From Mayamaea pseudoterrestris (Eukaryota > Bacillariophyta > Bacillariophyceae > Sellaphorales > Sellaphoraceae): a stretch of DNA of 64,000 nt. The notes beneath the pieces are model-generated. The model had not been told where the DNA came from. It did not search any database and saw only the letters and a program-made list of their open reading frames with translations. Shown piece after piece: positions 19,849-30,215 of this stretch. The stretch covers positions 310,001 to 374,000 of the forward strand of contig BROI01000010.1 in assembly GCA_027923505.1 (NCBI GenBank). Direction: 5' to 3'. How positions within the stretch are numbered: the first letter of the stretch is position 1; each line of letters begins with the position of its first letter. The translations under genes and the position numbers were made by a program.

Positions 19849-20097
19849 TACCTAGCAGTGGCACTAATTGATTAGAAGATTGATGCAGTGGGTATGAGCT
19901 TTAACTCTAAAGTATTACACCTTGAGCAACCTACAGTACCGGTTCGCTTGGTTAACATGCGTTAGCTCGCTTCGAACGGTACTCACTGCCATGTCGCATA
20001 ACGACTTGAACGTCGTGGCTTCCGTGCGTCCGGAGCGAGGGGATGGAGGCATTTCGCAAGCAAATCAAGCAACTCCTTTGCAGCTTTTGGAACGACC

Positions 20098-21123
20098 ATG
20101 AGTGATCAAGGCGACGACGGTTTCGGTCAGCAGACCCTTGAGCATCTTCACAATGATACGTACGATGCTGCGGCACATGAGCCGCTCCCGTACGCGCCGC
20201 AGCATGAATCTGACGCCTCGCTCCTATTGCCGCCGCAGCAGCACGACGATTTACTCATAGCGGATGATCAGCAGGATGATGATGACGACGCTTCGTCTCC
20301 TCGTCCGACTGACTCGCATCTCGAGAGTCCAGAGGAGCTTTACGCCGAAGCTACGGCTGCTGTAGAAGCTGCCGCGGCCGCTTCACTTGAAAATCCTCAT
20401 GTTGAAGACATTGTCCTTCCAACGGCATCAGGCGGCAACGCCGCTCCGCCAATGGACATTAATTCACTCCAGTCGGCCCTTGCCTCCAAGGAGGCCGAAG
20501 TTGAAGCACTTAAAAAGGCTCTCAAGCGCCGTGATCGGCAATTGATTCGCCAAGCATCGCAGCAGTCAACGTCTGCGATTATTGGAGAAGCGGTGCTCAA
20601 GCACGCCAAGGGCGAGGACGCGAACAATTCAAACCTTATCTCCGCCATTGATCCCAACAAGATTTCGAACCTTGAGCAGCGATGGAAAGCTCGCTTCCAA
20701 CAACTAGTTTGTTTTAAACTAAAGCATGGTCACTCCAATGTCCCCAAGAGTTTCGACGCTTCGCTGCATGCCTGGGTTCGCAAGCAGCGGGTCAACAAGC
20801 AGCTTCGTGACAAAACGCAAGGGGACCGCGGATTATCCGTGCATCAAGTGGAGGCGCTTGATGCGTTGGATTTCGACTGGTATGTTGGCTATCGCTCGCT
20901 TGACGATCAGTGGGATCTGAACTACCAAAAAGTGTTGATGTTGAGTCACGCCCAAGGGCATTTGGAAACGACCAGTGATAAGAGCCTTAACAAGTGGATG
21001 CAGAATCAACGAGCCCGACGCAAGTTGCTGGAGCAAAAGGGAGCTGGCAAGGCCAAGGGCATGACGTGGGAGCGAGTTCACAAGCTGGATGCAATCAACT
21101 TTCGATGGGAGACGAGAAAGTAG
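20098..21123 (+). CDS. Helicase-associated (HA) domain protein
   Basis: Single exon, 341 aa, ATG at 20098 (gaccATGag). The first 190 residues or so are acidic and Ala/Gln-rich, with a coiled-coil-like stretch (SLQSALASKEAEVEALKKAL). Two HA domains follow: one from RWKARFQQLVCFKLKHGHSN to VEALDALDFDW, and one from QWDLNYQKVLMLSHAQGHLE to VHKLDAINFRW. HA domains are trihelical, W-anchored modules thought to bind DNA; diatoms carry many proteins built only from them, with no helicase core. The function here is unknown; a nuclear DNA-binding role is a guess from the domain. A paralogue-like gene lies at 56945. Confidence 0.8.
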   Translation: MSDQGDDGFGQQTLEHLHNDTYDAAAHEPLPYAPQHESDASLLLPPQQHDDLLIADDQQDDDDDASSPRPTDSHLESPEELYAEATAAVEAAAAASLENPHVEDIVLPTASGGNAAPPMDINSLQSALASKEAEVEALKKALKRRDRQLIRQASQQSTSAIIGEAVLKHAKGEDANNSNLISAIDPNKISNLEQRWKARFQQLVCFKLKHGHSNVPKSFDASLHAWVRKQRVNKQLRDKTQGDRGLSVHQVEALDALDFDWYVGYRSLDDQWDLNYQKVLMLSHAQGHLETTSDKSLNKWMQNQRARRKLLEQKGAGKAKGMTWERVHKLDAINFRWETRK

Positions 21124-21519
21124 CGCAAGCATAATGCGGTTGAGCCATTTACTTACTCTATGCATAGTGCGGCGTACAACTTGTGGTATACCAATATAAA
21201 AGCTTTCTTAAGAATATTGGCGTTACAATAAAAGAGTAGACATCGCGATCGTTGCGCGAGATGTTGTCGCGGAAAGAGCAACTATCATCATGATCCTCAG
21301 CCTGGAGTCCCTGCCATTGCAACTATGCAGCTGCTAAATAAATATTAATGTATACTGTATAGAGTAAAGCAAACATAAAGCTATACGGCGATATCACATT
21401 TTGTGCTTCTTGCGCACAAGGGACAGTTATGAAAGGAAATAATATGAATATGCCACGCGGCAACGCTGGTGAAGACTAGCAATCGTCTTTGCCTTTTCAG
21501 CGTGTCAAGGTTTCAACAT
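21124..21519. other. Convergent intergenic region
   Basis: 3' flanks of the HA gene and the PT-repeat gene. AT-rich, no gene seen. Confidence 0.4.
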
Positions 21520-23105
21520 TTAGTAGTAAAATCGACGGTATCTTGGTACCTCCTCCTCAATAGGCTCCTCCTCCTCTTCCAAAGTGACTGGCGAGCTGGT
21601 TTCCGTCGTGATCACTTCTTCCGCAGGAAGGATGCCCTTCTTCTTCTTAGCATTCTTCTTCTTGTCCTTCTTATCCTTCTTGTTCTTCATCATTCTCTGT
21701 GGCTCCTTGCAAACATCTCCCTTGATCTTTTTGGCCACCTGGAGGCGACGTTTCATTCCCGCCTTGGCGCCCGGGCCGCCTGGGCCTCCCTTGATCTTCA
21801 TGCCCTTCGTGTCTCCCTTGATTTTCATTCCTTTGGCACCCTTGATCATCATCATGTTACCCTTTGGCACTTTCATGCCGGTGGGGCGAGGAGCTCTAGT
21901 AGGAGCACAAGTTGGGCGAGGACGCATCGTCGGGCGCATGGTTGGGCGCCTTGTTGGACGCTAAAATGTTGAAATGGTAGAGAAAAGTTGGGTCAGCAAT
22001 GGTCAAGCAAGACAGCTAACAATAAAACCTTTGAACATGTGTACGTACCATTGTCGGTCTACGGGTCGGCATCATGGTCGGGCGACGAGTAGGCATCATC
22101 GTCGGGCGACGAGTAGGCATCATCGTTGGACGACGAGTGGGGCGCATAGTCATCGTCGGTCTACGCGTAGGAGTCTTGGTAGTAGGTCTGCGAGTCGGCA
22201 TCATGGTCGGACGACGCGTAGGAGCCCTGGTCATCTTAGGTCGCTACGATTGATTAAAAAGATACTGGGTAAGTACTGTGTTTCCACGAAGAAGAAAGAA
22301 CAAATAATTATGCAACGCACCTTCGTCGGATTCGGAGTTGGCATTCCAGTAGGACGCTTCGTTGGCCTCATTGTTGGACGTTTGGTCGGGTTTGGAGTTG
22401 GCATGCCCGTAGGACGCTTCGTTGGCATCATTGTTGGACGTTTGGTTGATGGAAGAGTTGGTCTTGGAGTTGGACGCTTTGTAGGGCGAAGCGTGGGCAA
22501 CTTTGTCGGATTTTTTGTAGGCACCTTTGTAGGTCGTTTCGTCGGGGTTTTGGTTGGAGCTTTCGTTGGCCTTTTGGTTGGAATTTTGGTCGGAGCTTTC
22601 GTTGGTACTTTGGTTGGCGGACGAGTTGGAATGCTGGCGCTTCCAGGAGGCAGTACCGACCCACTGCTGATGGGAGGAGGCACAGCGCCGGATGCGCTGC
22701 TGAAGGGCGGGACGACCGACGCGCTACTAATGGGCGTAGGGACGGCACCAGACGCACTGTTGAAAGGCGTCGGCACAGCTCCTGATGCACTGTTGAAAGG
22801 AGTTGGTACAGCTCCTGACGCGCTGCTGGAGATGGAGGCAGCTCTTCCTTCTCCATCCTCGACTGGCGGAATACCGAATTCGTCAAACAACCGGCCAGCA
22901 AGGGCACGAGCATCCTGTGCGTTGCAGTAGAAAAGGGAGAATTAGATGTAAGCCATTGTCCCAAAGATGTCGGTCGTTACGCAAACGATGATTTGATGTT
23001 TCGTACCATTGTCTCCTGCACCTCTTCTTCCATATTGGCTTCCGGAACTCCTGCGGATTTCGCAGCCGCCAAGAAACTTGCCACGATCAGCAAAGAAAAT
23101 TTCAT
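21520..23105 (-). CDS. Secreted PT-repeat and MKIKG-repeat protein, wall-protein-like
   Basis: Four exons, 23007-23105, 22321-22914, 22049-22243 and 21520-21960 (introns 92, 77 and 88 bp, all phase 0), encode 442 aa. Order: signal peptide MKFSLLIVASFLAAAKSA; an acidic segment; DARALAGRLFDEFGIPP; SASGAVPTP repeats; about 60 Pro-Thr units (PTKxPT, then PTRRPTMMPTRRPTMM); a Lys/Gly/Met segment (MIKGAKGMKIKGDTKGMKIK); KRRLQVAKK with an RXL tripeptide; a poly-Lys stretch; and an acidic, Tyr-rich end (EEEVPRYRRFYY). Exon edges fall between repeat units, so the array looks grown by unit duplication. The composition is that of extracellular, probably glycosylated, wall proteins; lysine-rich ends suggest polyanion or silica contact (inferred). 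A TGACGTCA box lies about 230 bp upstream of the start. Confidence 0.8.
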
Positions 23106-23908
23106 AATGTTGCTTTGTCTATATGTGTCTCTTATGTTTAAGACAGCAATATATCAAACCTCGTGATAATACAACGATTGTTTGATGGCAAGATGTGGGT
23201 GGAGATCGAAATTTGAAATATTTGGCGAATCTGTGTCGCCAAGGAAAGAGCGATGGTGTGACATCAAGGATACCTTGAATTGTGTGTCATTTTGAAAGAT
23301 ACCATAAATTTTGATGTGCAAGTTTTCTCGTGACGTCAATCAGAGTCATTGGGCAATAGCTTATGGTTCTTCCAGACGTCATCATGGTGAACTTCGATTT
23401 GGTAGTGAACTGTTGTGTAGCATAATTGGACAGGTGTATCGGAAGTCACTTTTCATCACGTGATTTGCCGATCGCCAAAAGTAACGCCTGTGAGACTCAT
23501 GTTACAATTGCAGTCTACTCCATATAAGTAGCGGCAAGGCGATAAGACGAGGAGCGAAATGTTGCACGTGAGGAAAAGTTGCGTCAGAAAAGGAAGAACT
23601 GGTGGAGGATGGATACTGTGAGTGTCAGAATGCAAAAAAGTGATTATTCTATCTCACGTACTGCAACAATAACTGGAGGCCGTTAAAGAGTAGCCGATAT
23701 TGTTAGGCTACAAGTATGCACAAGGAGATGCGACGCATGCTCGTATGATATGACCGTATTTCGAAATCGGTACGACATTTATTCATCGTACCGGTACTAA
23801 ATCTTTCTTTCCTTCATTTTATTCTTCTCGATCTCGAGGCGCTTGTCCATTGGTCATGAAGGAACCACCATTAACCTCTTTTGTTACGTCGCTCAATCTA
23901 AATGAAGG
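23106..23908. other. Divergent intergenic region with CRE boxes
   Basis: An 803-bp region between two divergent starts. It contains TGACGTCA at 23331-23338, GACGTCAT at 23375-23382, CACGTGA near 23458 and an ACCGGT palindrome at 23790-23795. No exon is recognised. Confidence 0.5.
23331..23382. promoter_or_regulatory. Pair of CRE-like boxes
   Basis: A perfect TGACGTCA palindrome at 23331 and a GACGTCAT at 23375 lie about 230-280 bp upstream of the secreted PT-repeat gene start at 23105. bZIP factors bind such boxes; in the diatom Phaeodactylum, TGACGT elements mediate CO2/cAMP responses. Function here is inferred. Confidence 0.35.
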
Positions 23909-25765
23909 ATGAACTATGCTACGGACCGCTTGGATCGAAAGTCTCGTAGCCGGATTGGATTACAAGGTCTCTTTCACGACTTCCAGCAGGCACTTGCAGA
24001 AACCAATCACTCAAGGCTCGCGCATGTTGCCCTTCACAAAGGCTGCAACCAAGCTGCTGCTTATCATGCGGGAACGGCATGGATGGAAGATCCCGATAAT
24101 TCCAGCTTGGCGGGGGACTATGCTCAAATTTGTGAGCTGAATGGCTATCCGGAAATCGGCCTGCTGGCCCTCCTCTGCTTTCGTTTGCGAGGCCGGCTAA
24201 AGAGTGTAGACGACTACAGTACTATTATTGTAAAAGGGACGCGGAGTAATCAGAAAGACAGTCCGACGTTTGAAGATTGGTCGACGAAGACTGCTTCGTG
24301 TGGCTGTCGATTGTCAAACTGTGGATTCGCGCACTGCTTTGTGGCCATGCTTCCCGAGTCAATACATGCGGCACAAAGAGTGCTTCGAAACTACTTTGTA
24401 TCGGCCAGCAAATGCAGCAAATCACCAGTCTTGACGGCTCATGAGATTTTGATGAGCCGGTCCAAGAAAGACAAGTTTGATACGGAGAGAGAATGCTCGT
24501 CTCATGTGCCTTTGGACCTACAGTTTTGGAACGCAAAAACAAACTCCAATACGCGTCGATTGTTCCCAGTCGTTCTCCAGACGCTTCTTATCAAACTTCT
24601 CTATCTTACCATTCCGAGTCTCGCTTGTGAGTTGCTTGTGCACGTTTCGCCCTTGGTGCTGGAAGACAACAAAGTCAAAGCGAACATGGTAGTGCACCAC
24701 AAATCGCACATGGCTTACATGGTTTTAATAGACGCCTTGGTGTTTGGTTCCAAGCATGCACTAGTCAAGCCAGGACGGCGACATTCACTAAAGTACTTTC
24801 ATGTACCTGTGCATGATCAGTGTCATGGATTGGATGCGAGGCGTGACTTTGCATTTACAAAGGGCAGGCGGCAGGAAGACAATGCAAGCAACAGCGACCT
24901 TATCGCATTTGACGAAGGCATGGAACATGAAAATCTGTGCGCTGGTGGTTACAGTGAGTCCAAAATTGGCGAATTTACAAAAAAGCTCGACGTGGTTGTC
25001 CAATTTGCTTCCTCCCATGTCATTTTACAATCTGATCCAAGTCGCCACGTTGTTCCGTCACCGCTGACCTGGTTATTGCCGCGCACTTTCCCGAGTGCAA
25101 ATGCCGAGTCATTGTATCTGGTTGGTGATTCGCACGTCTTGTCTCTAGCTTGGCAGCTCATTCAGTTGCCATCCGGTGACTTTCGGCGAATTGTTCCGGT
25201 TGTCGTGACGGGTTTGAAAGCTTGGCATGTTCGACCAGAAACGCGATTCTTCACGAGAGTCAACCTTGCCAACGTTTTGAGTACCAGAATACGTTCGAGT
25301 CGGACCATTCTCTTTTCGGCAGGTGAAATCGACTGTCGTGAAGGGCTTGGTGGTCCATTATTGGAGCGATATAAAGCGGACGATACGCTCATCAGAGCAC
25401 ATGTCGAACGCACCGTGCAAGAGTATGTTGACTCCTTGACCAAAGTAGTTGAGGACGTTAGCAATAGCTTGCAACAAATTTTAGTGCTACCAGTTGCCCC
25501 GCACGCAGCCAAAGGAACGTCCCGCATTGTAGGTCAAGCATCACGATGGGAAACGACACGAATATGGAACGAAACTTTGCAACAGCTGCTTCCTTCAAAG
25601 AATGTGCATTATCTAGACTACAGCAGTGAGCTACTTGACAAAACCTGCGACTCGTATACATTATTGCGAGCTTTGGATGCGGATTCAACCCACATGAATG
25701 CTGCATTTGCTCCTCTGCTGGAGAAAAGCATCGCTGCCAGCAGGTGTGCTCAAGATTTAATATAA
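23909..25765 (+). CDS. Protein with C-terminal SGNH/GDSL-hydrolase-like domain
   Basis: Single exon, 618 aa, ATG at 23909. The first 380 residues or so are helical, with little recognisable beyond an ACELLVHVSPLVLEDNK segment and paired cysteines (CGCRLSNCGF). From about residue 400 the protein fits an SGNH hydrolase: LYLVGDSHVLSLAWQL (block I, nucleophile Ser in GDSH), ILFSAGEIDCREG (a block-III-like position where Glu replaces the usual Asn), QILVLPVAP, and DADSTHMNAAF (block V Asp-x-x-His). SGNH enzymes cleave ester or acyl groups from lipids or polysaccharides; some GDSH versions act on sugars. The altered block III leaves activity uncertain. No signal peptide is obvious. Confidence 0.6.
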   Translation: MNYATDRLDRKSRSRIGLQGLFHDFQQALAETNHSRLAHVALHKGCNQAAAYHAGTAWMEDPDNSSLAGDYAQICELNGYPEIGLLALLCFRLRGRLKSVDDYSTIIVKGTRSNQKDSPTFEDWSTKTASCGCRLSNCGFAHCFVAMLPESIHAAQRVLRNYFVSASKCSKSPVLTAHEILMSRSKKDKFDTERECSSHVPLDLQFWNAKTNSNTRRLFPVVLQTLLIKLLYLTIPSLACELLVHVSPLVLEDNKVKANMVVHHKSHMAYMVLIDALVFGSKHALVKPGRRHSLKYFHVPVHDQCHGLDARRDFAFTKGRRQEDNASNSDLIAFDEGMEHENLCAGGYSESKIGEFTKKLDVVVQFASSHVILQSDPSRHVVPSPLTWLLPRTFPSANAESLYLVGDSHVLSLAWQLIQLPSGDFRRIVPVVVTGLKAWHVRPETRFFTRVNLANVLSTRIRSSRTILFSAGEIDCREGLGGPLLERYKADDTLIRAHVERTVQEYVDSLTKVVEDVSNSLQQILVLPVAPHAAKGTSRIVGQASRWETTRIWNETLQQLLPSKNVHYLDYSSELLDKTCDSYTLLRALDADSTHMNAAFAPLLEKSIAASRCAQDLI

Positions 25766-25812
25766 GCGTCAAGTATGTGTTGCGTTACGTTATAGTAATT
25801 GCTAATAACAAA

Positions 25813-27093
25813 CTACTCGTTTCCACAGTTCAGTCTTTCCTGTAGTTCTCTTGCCAAGTCGCTATCAGATCGTAGTAATGCGCCTTGAGGTAATTTCAAC
25901 AAGACAGGTTCCACTTCGTCAAGTGTAAATTCCGTCTTTTTCATCATTTGGAAACCTTCCTGCAGCTTCTTGCTGGAGGGAACGCGTTGGGGCACAGTGT
26001 CAAAAAAGACGGATGAATTATCCTTTTCCCAGGTACGTAACAATAGCGCCATGTGTTGTCGAAGATCATCCAAATCCTTTTGCATCACCTTGAGAATGGG
26101 ATTGCGAGCCACGTCGGGAATTCCGGGAGCTGCGTCTGACTCTCGAGTCCTTAACGCGACGGATGCTTCCGACATGAGGGCAATAGCGATTCCATACTCG
26201 CACGCATCCCAGAAAGCCCGCGCTTGAAAATACAAACTCAAGGACTTTTGCACGTTGATTTGAAATGTGGTGAGTGTGAAAAACTCCTTGTCCATGCGTG
26301 CCATTTGCACGTAGGCATCGCGACGAAGCTGGCTGACAAACTCCTCCAACTGATCCGCCACGCCAAGACATAGCTTGCCAAGCAGTGAATAGTTTGGTGT
26401 ACCAGGCTTAATAAGAACAGTAGCAATTGCCATTTGCTGTCCATTGGCCATGAATAAATTAGCCAGAGCCTTTGCCATGGCAGCATGACATTCACTCGGA
26501 AGTTGCTGCTCGTCAACCGATGAGCCCTTGCTGATCCACTTTGGCAGCAAATCCTCAGACAAGAAGGTAAAGATTCCAGCTGCAGCCGCATAGTCTCTTG
26601 ATGATGCTGCAAACTCGCCTTGCACCGAATTCTCTGTTGCGCTAGTAACCTTTCCCAGTCCCTCGCTGACAACCGTCATGACCAAGTCGTACATGATTGC
26701 CTCCGACTTGAAAGACTGTGGAGACTCTTCCACACCACTTTTCCAGCCAAACACCAATCTCTCATTCAATTGAGCTTCTTCTGGTTGGACTTTGCAGGAA
26801 AGTAGAATTGTATTGATGATTGGTTGAAAGCGTTTGGCTTCCGAAATAACTCGTTCCGATGATGTCCGTTCAGCGTTCAAGGCATCATACAACCGGCCGC
26901 GTACATCATCGGCATTTAGCATGAGTTTACGAGTCTTGTCGGCCTGGCCGGCAGTCTTGAAAGACTTGGCGAAACTGACCTGTCGATCCATCTTGGGAAC
27001 CTTGAAGCGATGAACGGCGCACGCCAAACGGATGCAGCTGTCTGGATGGTCAACGTTTGGTCCAGTGTGATCTCTGTAAAAGATATTTGACAT
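25813..27093 (-). CDS. BRO1-domain protein (ALIX/BROX-like)
   Basis: Single exon, 426 aa, start at 27093 in accATGtc. The whole length matches a BRO1 domain: MYDLVMTVVSEGLG, the SRDYAAAAGIFTFLSEDLLP helix pair, ECHAAMAKALANLFMANGQQ, YGIAIALMSEASVALRTRES, and the C-terminal VFFDTVPQRVPSS. There is no V domain or Pro-rich tail as in ALIX or Bro1, so the protein is closest in layout to stand-alone BROX types. BRO1 domains bind ESCRT-III (CHMP4/Snf7) tails and act in endosomal sorting or membrane repair; a cytosolic or endosomal site is expected. No CaaX box is seen at the end (RLNCGNE). Confidence 0.78.
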   Translation of the reverse strand: MSNIFYRDHTGPNVDHPDSCIRLACAVHRFKVPKMDRQVSFAKSFKTAGQADKTRKLMLNADDVRGRLYDALNAERTSSERVISEAKRFQPIINTILLSCKVQPEEAQLNERLVFGWKSGVEESPQSFKSEAIMYDLVMTVVSEGLGKVTSATENSVQGEFAASSRDYAAAAGIFTFLSEDLLPKWISKGSSVDEQQLPSECHAAMAKALANLFMANGQQMAIATVLIKPGTPNYSLLGKLCLGVADQLEEFVSQLRRDAYVQMARMDKEFFTLTTFQINVQKSLSLYFQARAFWDACEYGIAIALMSEASVALRTRESDAAPGIPDVARNPILKVMQKDLDDLRQHMALLLRTWEKDNSSVFFDTVPQRVPSSKKLQEGFQMMKKTEFTLDEVEPVLLKLPQGALLRSDSDLARELQERLNCGNE

Positions 27094-27401
27094 GGTTTAA
27101 GTTTGAGACAAAGCCTAATTGTCTGGTAATGAATCAAGTCGAATTGTTTTTTCCTTCAAAGAACGACGAGTGCATGATTGTGGTCGTGCGTTGGCAGAAA
27201 TCGCCTTCGCGGAAAATCAACTCACTTTTTTGCTCGTGTCGCACCGTTACTTACGACGACAAGTCGTCCAAACATCCTGCCATCACCATGCGGGGACCAA
27301 AGAGTAACTTAAGAAAGTCATTCTGGCTGTCCTGTTTCTCACTTGATGACAATATAGGAATCGCTACCGGCTGATGAATTTGCGCCGGTAAGCGACCAAA
27401 C

Positions 27402-28721
27402 ATGGCGACACACGAGACTCATGTGCATCCATCATCACGCTTTACTGGAACGGAACCCTTTCTGGCTGGACTTTCGCCATGTTTTTGGTCGCACGTGCCA
27501 CTCATGGCGGCGCATATAAACAGTCTCAAGCTTATCAATGGTTTGAATTGCATTGTGGTAGACGTACTTGACGCGACAACAAAACTTTTGCCAATTCAAA
27601 AAGTGACAATGGTTGGAACGATTGTCTGTGCAGAGCGCCGATCCAATGGCTCTGTCATGTATGTTTTGGACGATGGGACTGGATTTGTAGATTGTATGCA
27701 TTGGATTGAGAATCCTTTTAGCTTGCCGTCCTTGACTGGCGAAGATGCCGAGGACGAAAGAAGGGGCGCGTATTCTGTAGGAACACTCGTTAAAGTCATG
27801 GGACGCATTGAATGTTTAGCCATACACACTGACAATGTGGAAAAGATTGGCTACAATGGACACCTCCTCGAGTCGCAAGCATGCGTCCGTGAAATTCATG
27901 CCACTATTGTGCAGGATCTGTCAGCCGTTGCAGATGCGGAATGTCGCCATTGGTTCAGGTGTCAGTCTCTCCTTCGAACCAACTTGAATGCCAGCGAAGT
28001 CCTTACGACAAAGCTTGGTTCTGAGATTGAACAACAGGTTGCTGATCGAACGAATTTGCCAGCTATTGATGACACTTCTGGCGAGTGGCGGCTCTTTGGA
28101 ACAAGGTGCATATGTCAATCACGTTACAAGGAGAGGCTGCTGTGTAAGTGAGTCTACATCGTAACTACGTTGTCGCTACTGAATTCATAATAGTTGCCAC
28201 TTTAATACACGCGCATCAGCTCACGACTTGATTGCACTATTGCAGACTGCCACTGTCAGGCTACCATGGAGCCGCTTGATCCCCACTACCGATTCCGCGA
28301 CTACTTTTTGGAGACGCTCATCGAGCTGGAAGCCTCAAGTTCAAACGACCAGCCTTTTCGAATACAGTACAAGTTTCTTGTTGGCAACCACGAAATCCAA
28401 TCCATGGCGTTAAACGTGGTTGGGCCAACGGGAGATGCGAGGCGCTTGCTTTCGAATACTGTTCGATGCCTGCGAAAGGACGGGATTCTTTATCTGCTCT
28501 GTCAAGAGTCCGACACATATTTGCTAGTATCGGCTGACCGCGTGCTCAAGCCTTATCTACAAAAGGTAATGTCAAGAGACCATAAAGATGCTGCAGAACG
28601 AGCTTTGCTAAATTTGAACCGGCCCGAATATCTTTCCAACGTACCAAAGGCGAGGTTGGACCTTGTGAAACGGCGTCTCGTGAACGAATTGAGGGATATG
28701 CAGGAGCGGGATAACGGATGA
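27402..28721 (+). CDS. STN1-like OB-fold protein with C-terminal Cys cluster
   Basis: Two exons, 27402-28143 and 28246-28721 (102-bp intron, phase 1), encode 405 aa. The N-terminal OB fold reads PIQKVTMVGTIVCAERRSNG, SVMYVLDDGTGFVDCMHWIE, then LVKVMGRIECLAI; the LDDGTG-x-x-D-C-x-x-W block is the hallmark of STN1 and RPA32-type OB folds. Splicing creates CICQSRYKERLLYCHCQATM, a C-x-C ... C-x-C cluster that could hold a zinc ion, followed by YRFRDYFLETLIELEASS and about 130 more residues that look like another OB fold. STN1 is part of the CST complex acting with polymerase alpha at telomeres and stalled forks. The N-terminal assignment is good; the zinc-like part is unlike the winged-helix end of human STN1, so another ssDNA-binding OB protein is possible. 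Confidence 0.72.
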
Positions 28722-29162
28722 CAGTACGCAGCTACATGATAACAACAGCTTGTATTATACCATCAAACTGTCATCCACCTACTAGTAGGTAGTTCTTTGG
28801 TGCGTTATATTGCAAGCTCGTCTTACTCCGCGCACCCAAACGCGATGGTCATAGTCATTTCGTCAAGGTCATCTTCAATCGTTTTCATGAAAAGCGTTCG
28901 TTCGAAATCGCCGCGCACCTTCCCTCCGCGTTGCTCGAGCTTCGACAAGTCGGCATAGCGGATGAAGCATAGATAGCGGCCACTTTGCGGCCCAAGTAGA
29001 CAGACAGCTACGTGACGCTCACTTTTAAATCTACCTGGCTGTAAGCGCTAGCTTTTATAGTTTCAGCTTCGCCGGTCGCTGCGCTTAGCTTGGCTCCTTT
29101 TTCCTCCTCCTCGGACTGTTGCGCAAGTGCATCCACTTTGGAAATACTTGCAGACTAACAAA
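28722..29162. other. Intergenic region
   Basis: Upstream region of the unknown gene at 29163. No exon or repeat is recognised. Confidence 0.4.
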
Positions 29163-29705
29163 ATGCCGGACGACAAGATGACACCTCTAGTTTCGCACAA
29201 GTCACTCATGTTCTACGATTTAGACTGCATGCTGAATGTTTCCACAAGTCTGGCAAACGGATACATTGTCATCCTCGCAGGTGGTGCGCCGAAGGAATCC
29301 GTCTTGAATGCGCAAGGTTGCGTCGTGAATCAACCTATAGAAAAAGAGGCTGACAATATTGTCTTGGGCTTTTTGGCATTGACGGAAGGTAACGTTATCG
29401 ATTCATGCTTTGGTGTTAGCCCCGTCACTAGCAAAATGTCCTCTAGCAGAAAGTATGTGGAACGACTCAAGTCGCTCTTGCTTTCCGCGGCCGATGAGAA
29501 TGACGACATTCGTCGTTTAGCAGTTGATACGTATATTGAGATCTTTGGAGTGCTGCTGCAATATCAAGGACAGCTGCGGAATTTAAATTGTTTCACTCGA
29601 TGCTTTCGCTACGGACGATTACGTCGACAAGCTCAAGCCAATTTAGAACGAGTCTTTGAAACACTCAAACATGCAATCCAAACGTGCACTCGACTAGAAA
29701 TATGA
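29163..29705 (+). CDS. Unrecognised 180-aa protein
   Basis: Single exon; the first ATG of the open frame is at 29163 (MPDDKMTPLVSHKSLMFYDL), as the frame upstream has only GTG. The sequence is mixed alpha/beta: VSTSLANGYIVILAGGAPKE and NIVLGFLALTEGNVIDSCFG look like strands around a glycine turn, and the C-terminal half is helical (RKYVERLKSLLLSAADENDD to FETLKHAIQTCTRLEI). There is no signal peptide, membrane segment or known motif. The codon use and coding-like composition support a real gene. The function is not inferred. Confidence 0.6.
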   Translation: MPDDKMTPLVSHKSLMFYDLDCMLNVSTSLANGYIVILAGGAPKESVLNAQGCVVNQPIEKEADNIVLGFLALTEGNVIDSCFGVSPVTSKMSSSRKYVERLKSLLLSAADENDDIRRLAVDTYIEIFGVLLQYQGQLRNLNCFTRCFRYGRLRRQAQANLERVFETLKHAIQTCTRLEI

Positions 29706-30215
29706 CAATATAGTTGCAGATTGAACCTATTGATTCTATTTACTGCAACTCCTACTTTTCTTCTGCGTAGTCTGCAAACTAAATGCACGTTTCCTTGAAT
29801 TACGCGTTACGATGCGCCTGCCTTCTTCGAACGCATCAAGAACCTGTTACGATTGTAGCCTGCAGATTATGGCGATTGCGGCAATTCATGTTTATTATTA
29901 ATTATAAGCGAGAAGAAGGGTTGATGAGTTGGGGCGACGGATAACTGTTGTGTGCAAGAACGTCATCGCCCATCGCCATTGTCTATCCTTTGCGCAACTG
30001 GGGAGCACTGACGAGCGTCAAACAATCACTATTTTGAAAATGGATTGGGGCGATTTAACATATACACTCTATTTACGGCAACATTAAAACGTCAACATAA
30101 AACATGGCAAAGCAAAAGATTGGGAAGAGGAGATATTGTACTGGGTGCGCGCGTATGATAAAGCAGAAGCAGCACCAGCTATGTACGGCGATTGGCATCG
30201 TTTAAGCAGCAGCTG
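29706..30215. other. Convergent intergenic region
   Basis: 3' flanks of two converging genes. AT-rich, nothing else recognised. Confidence 0.4.
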
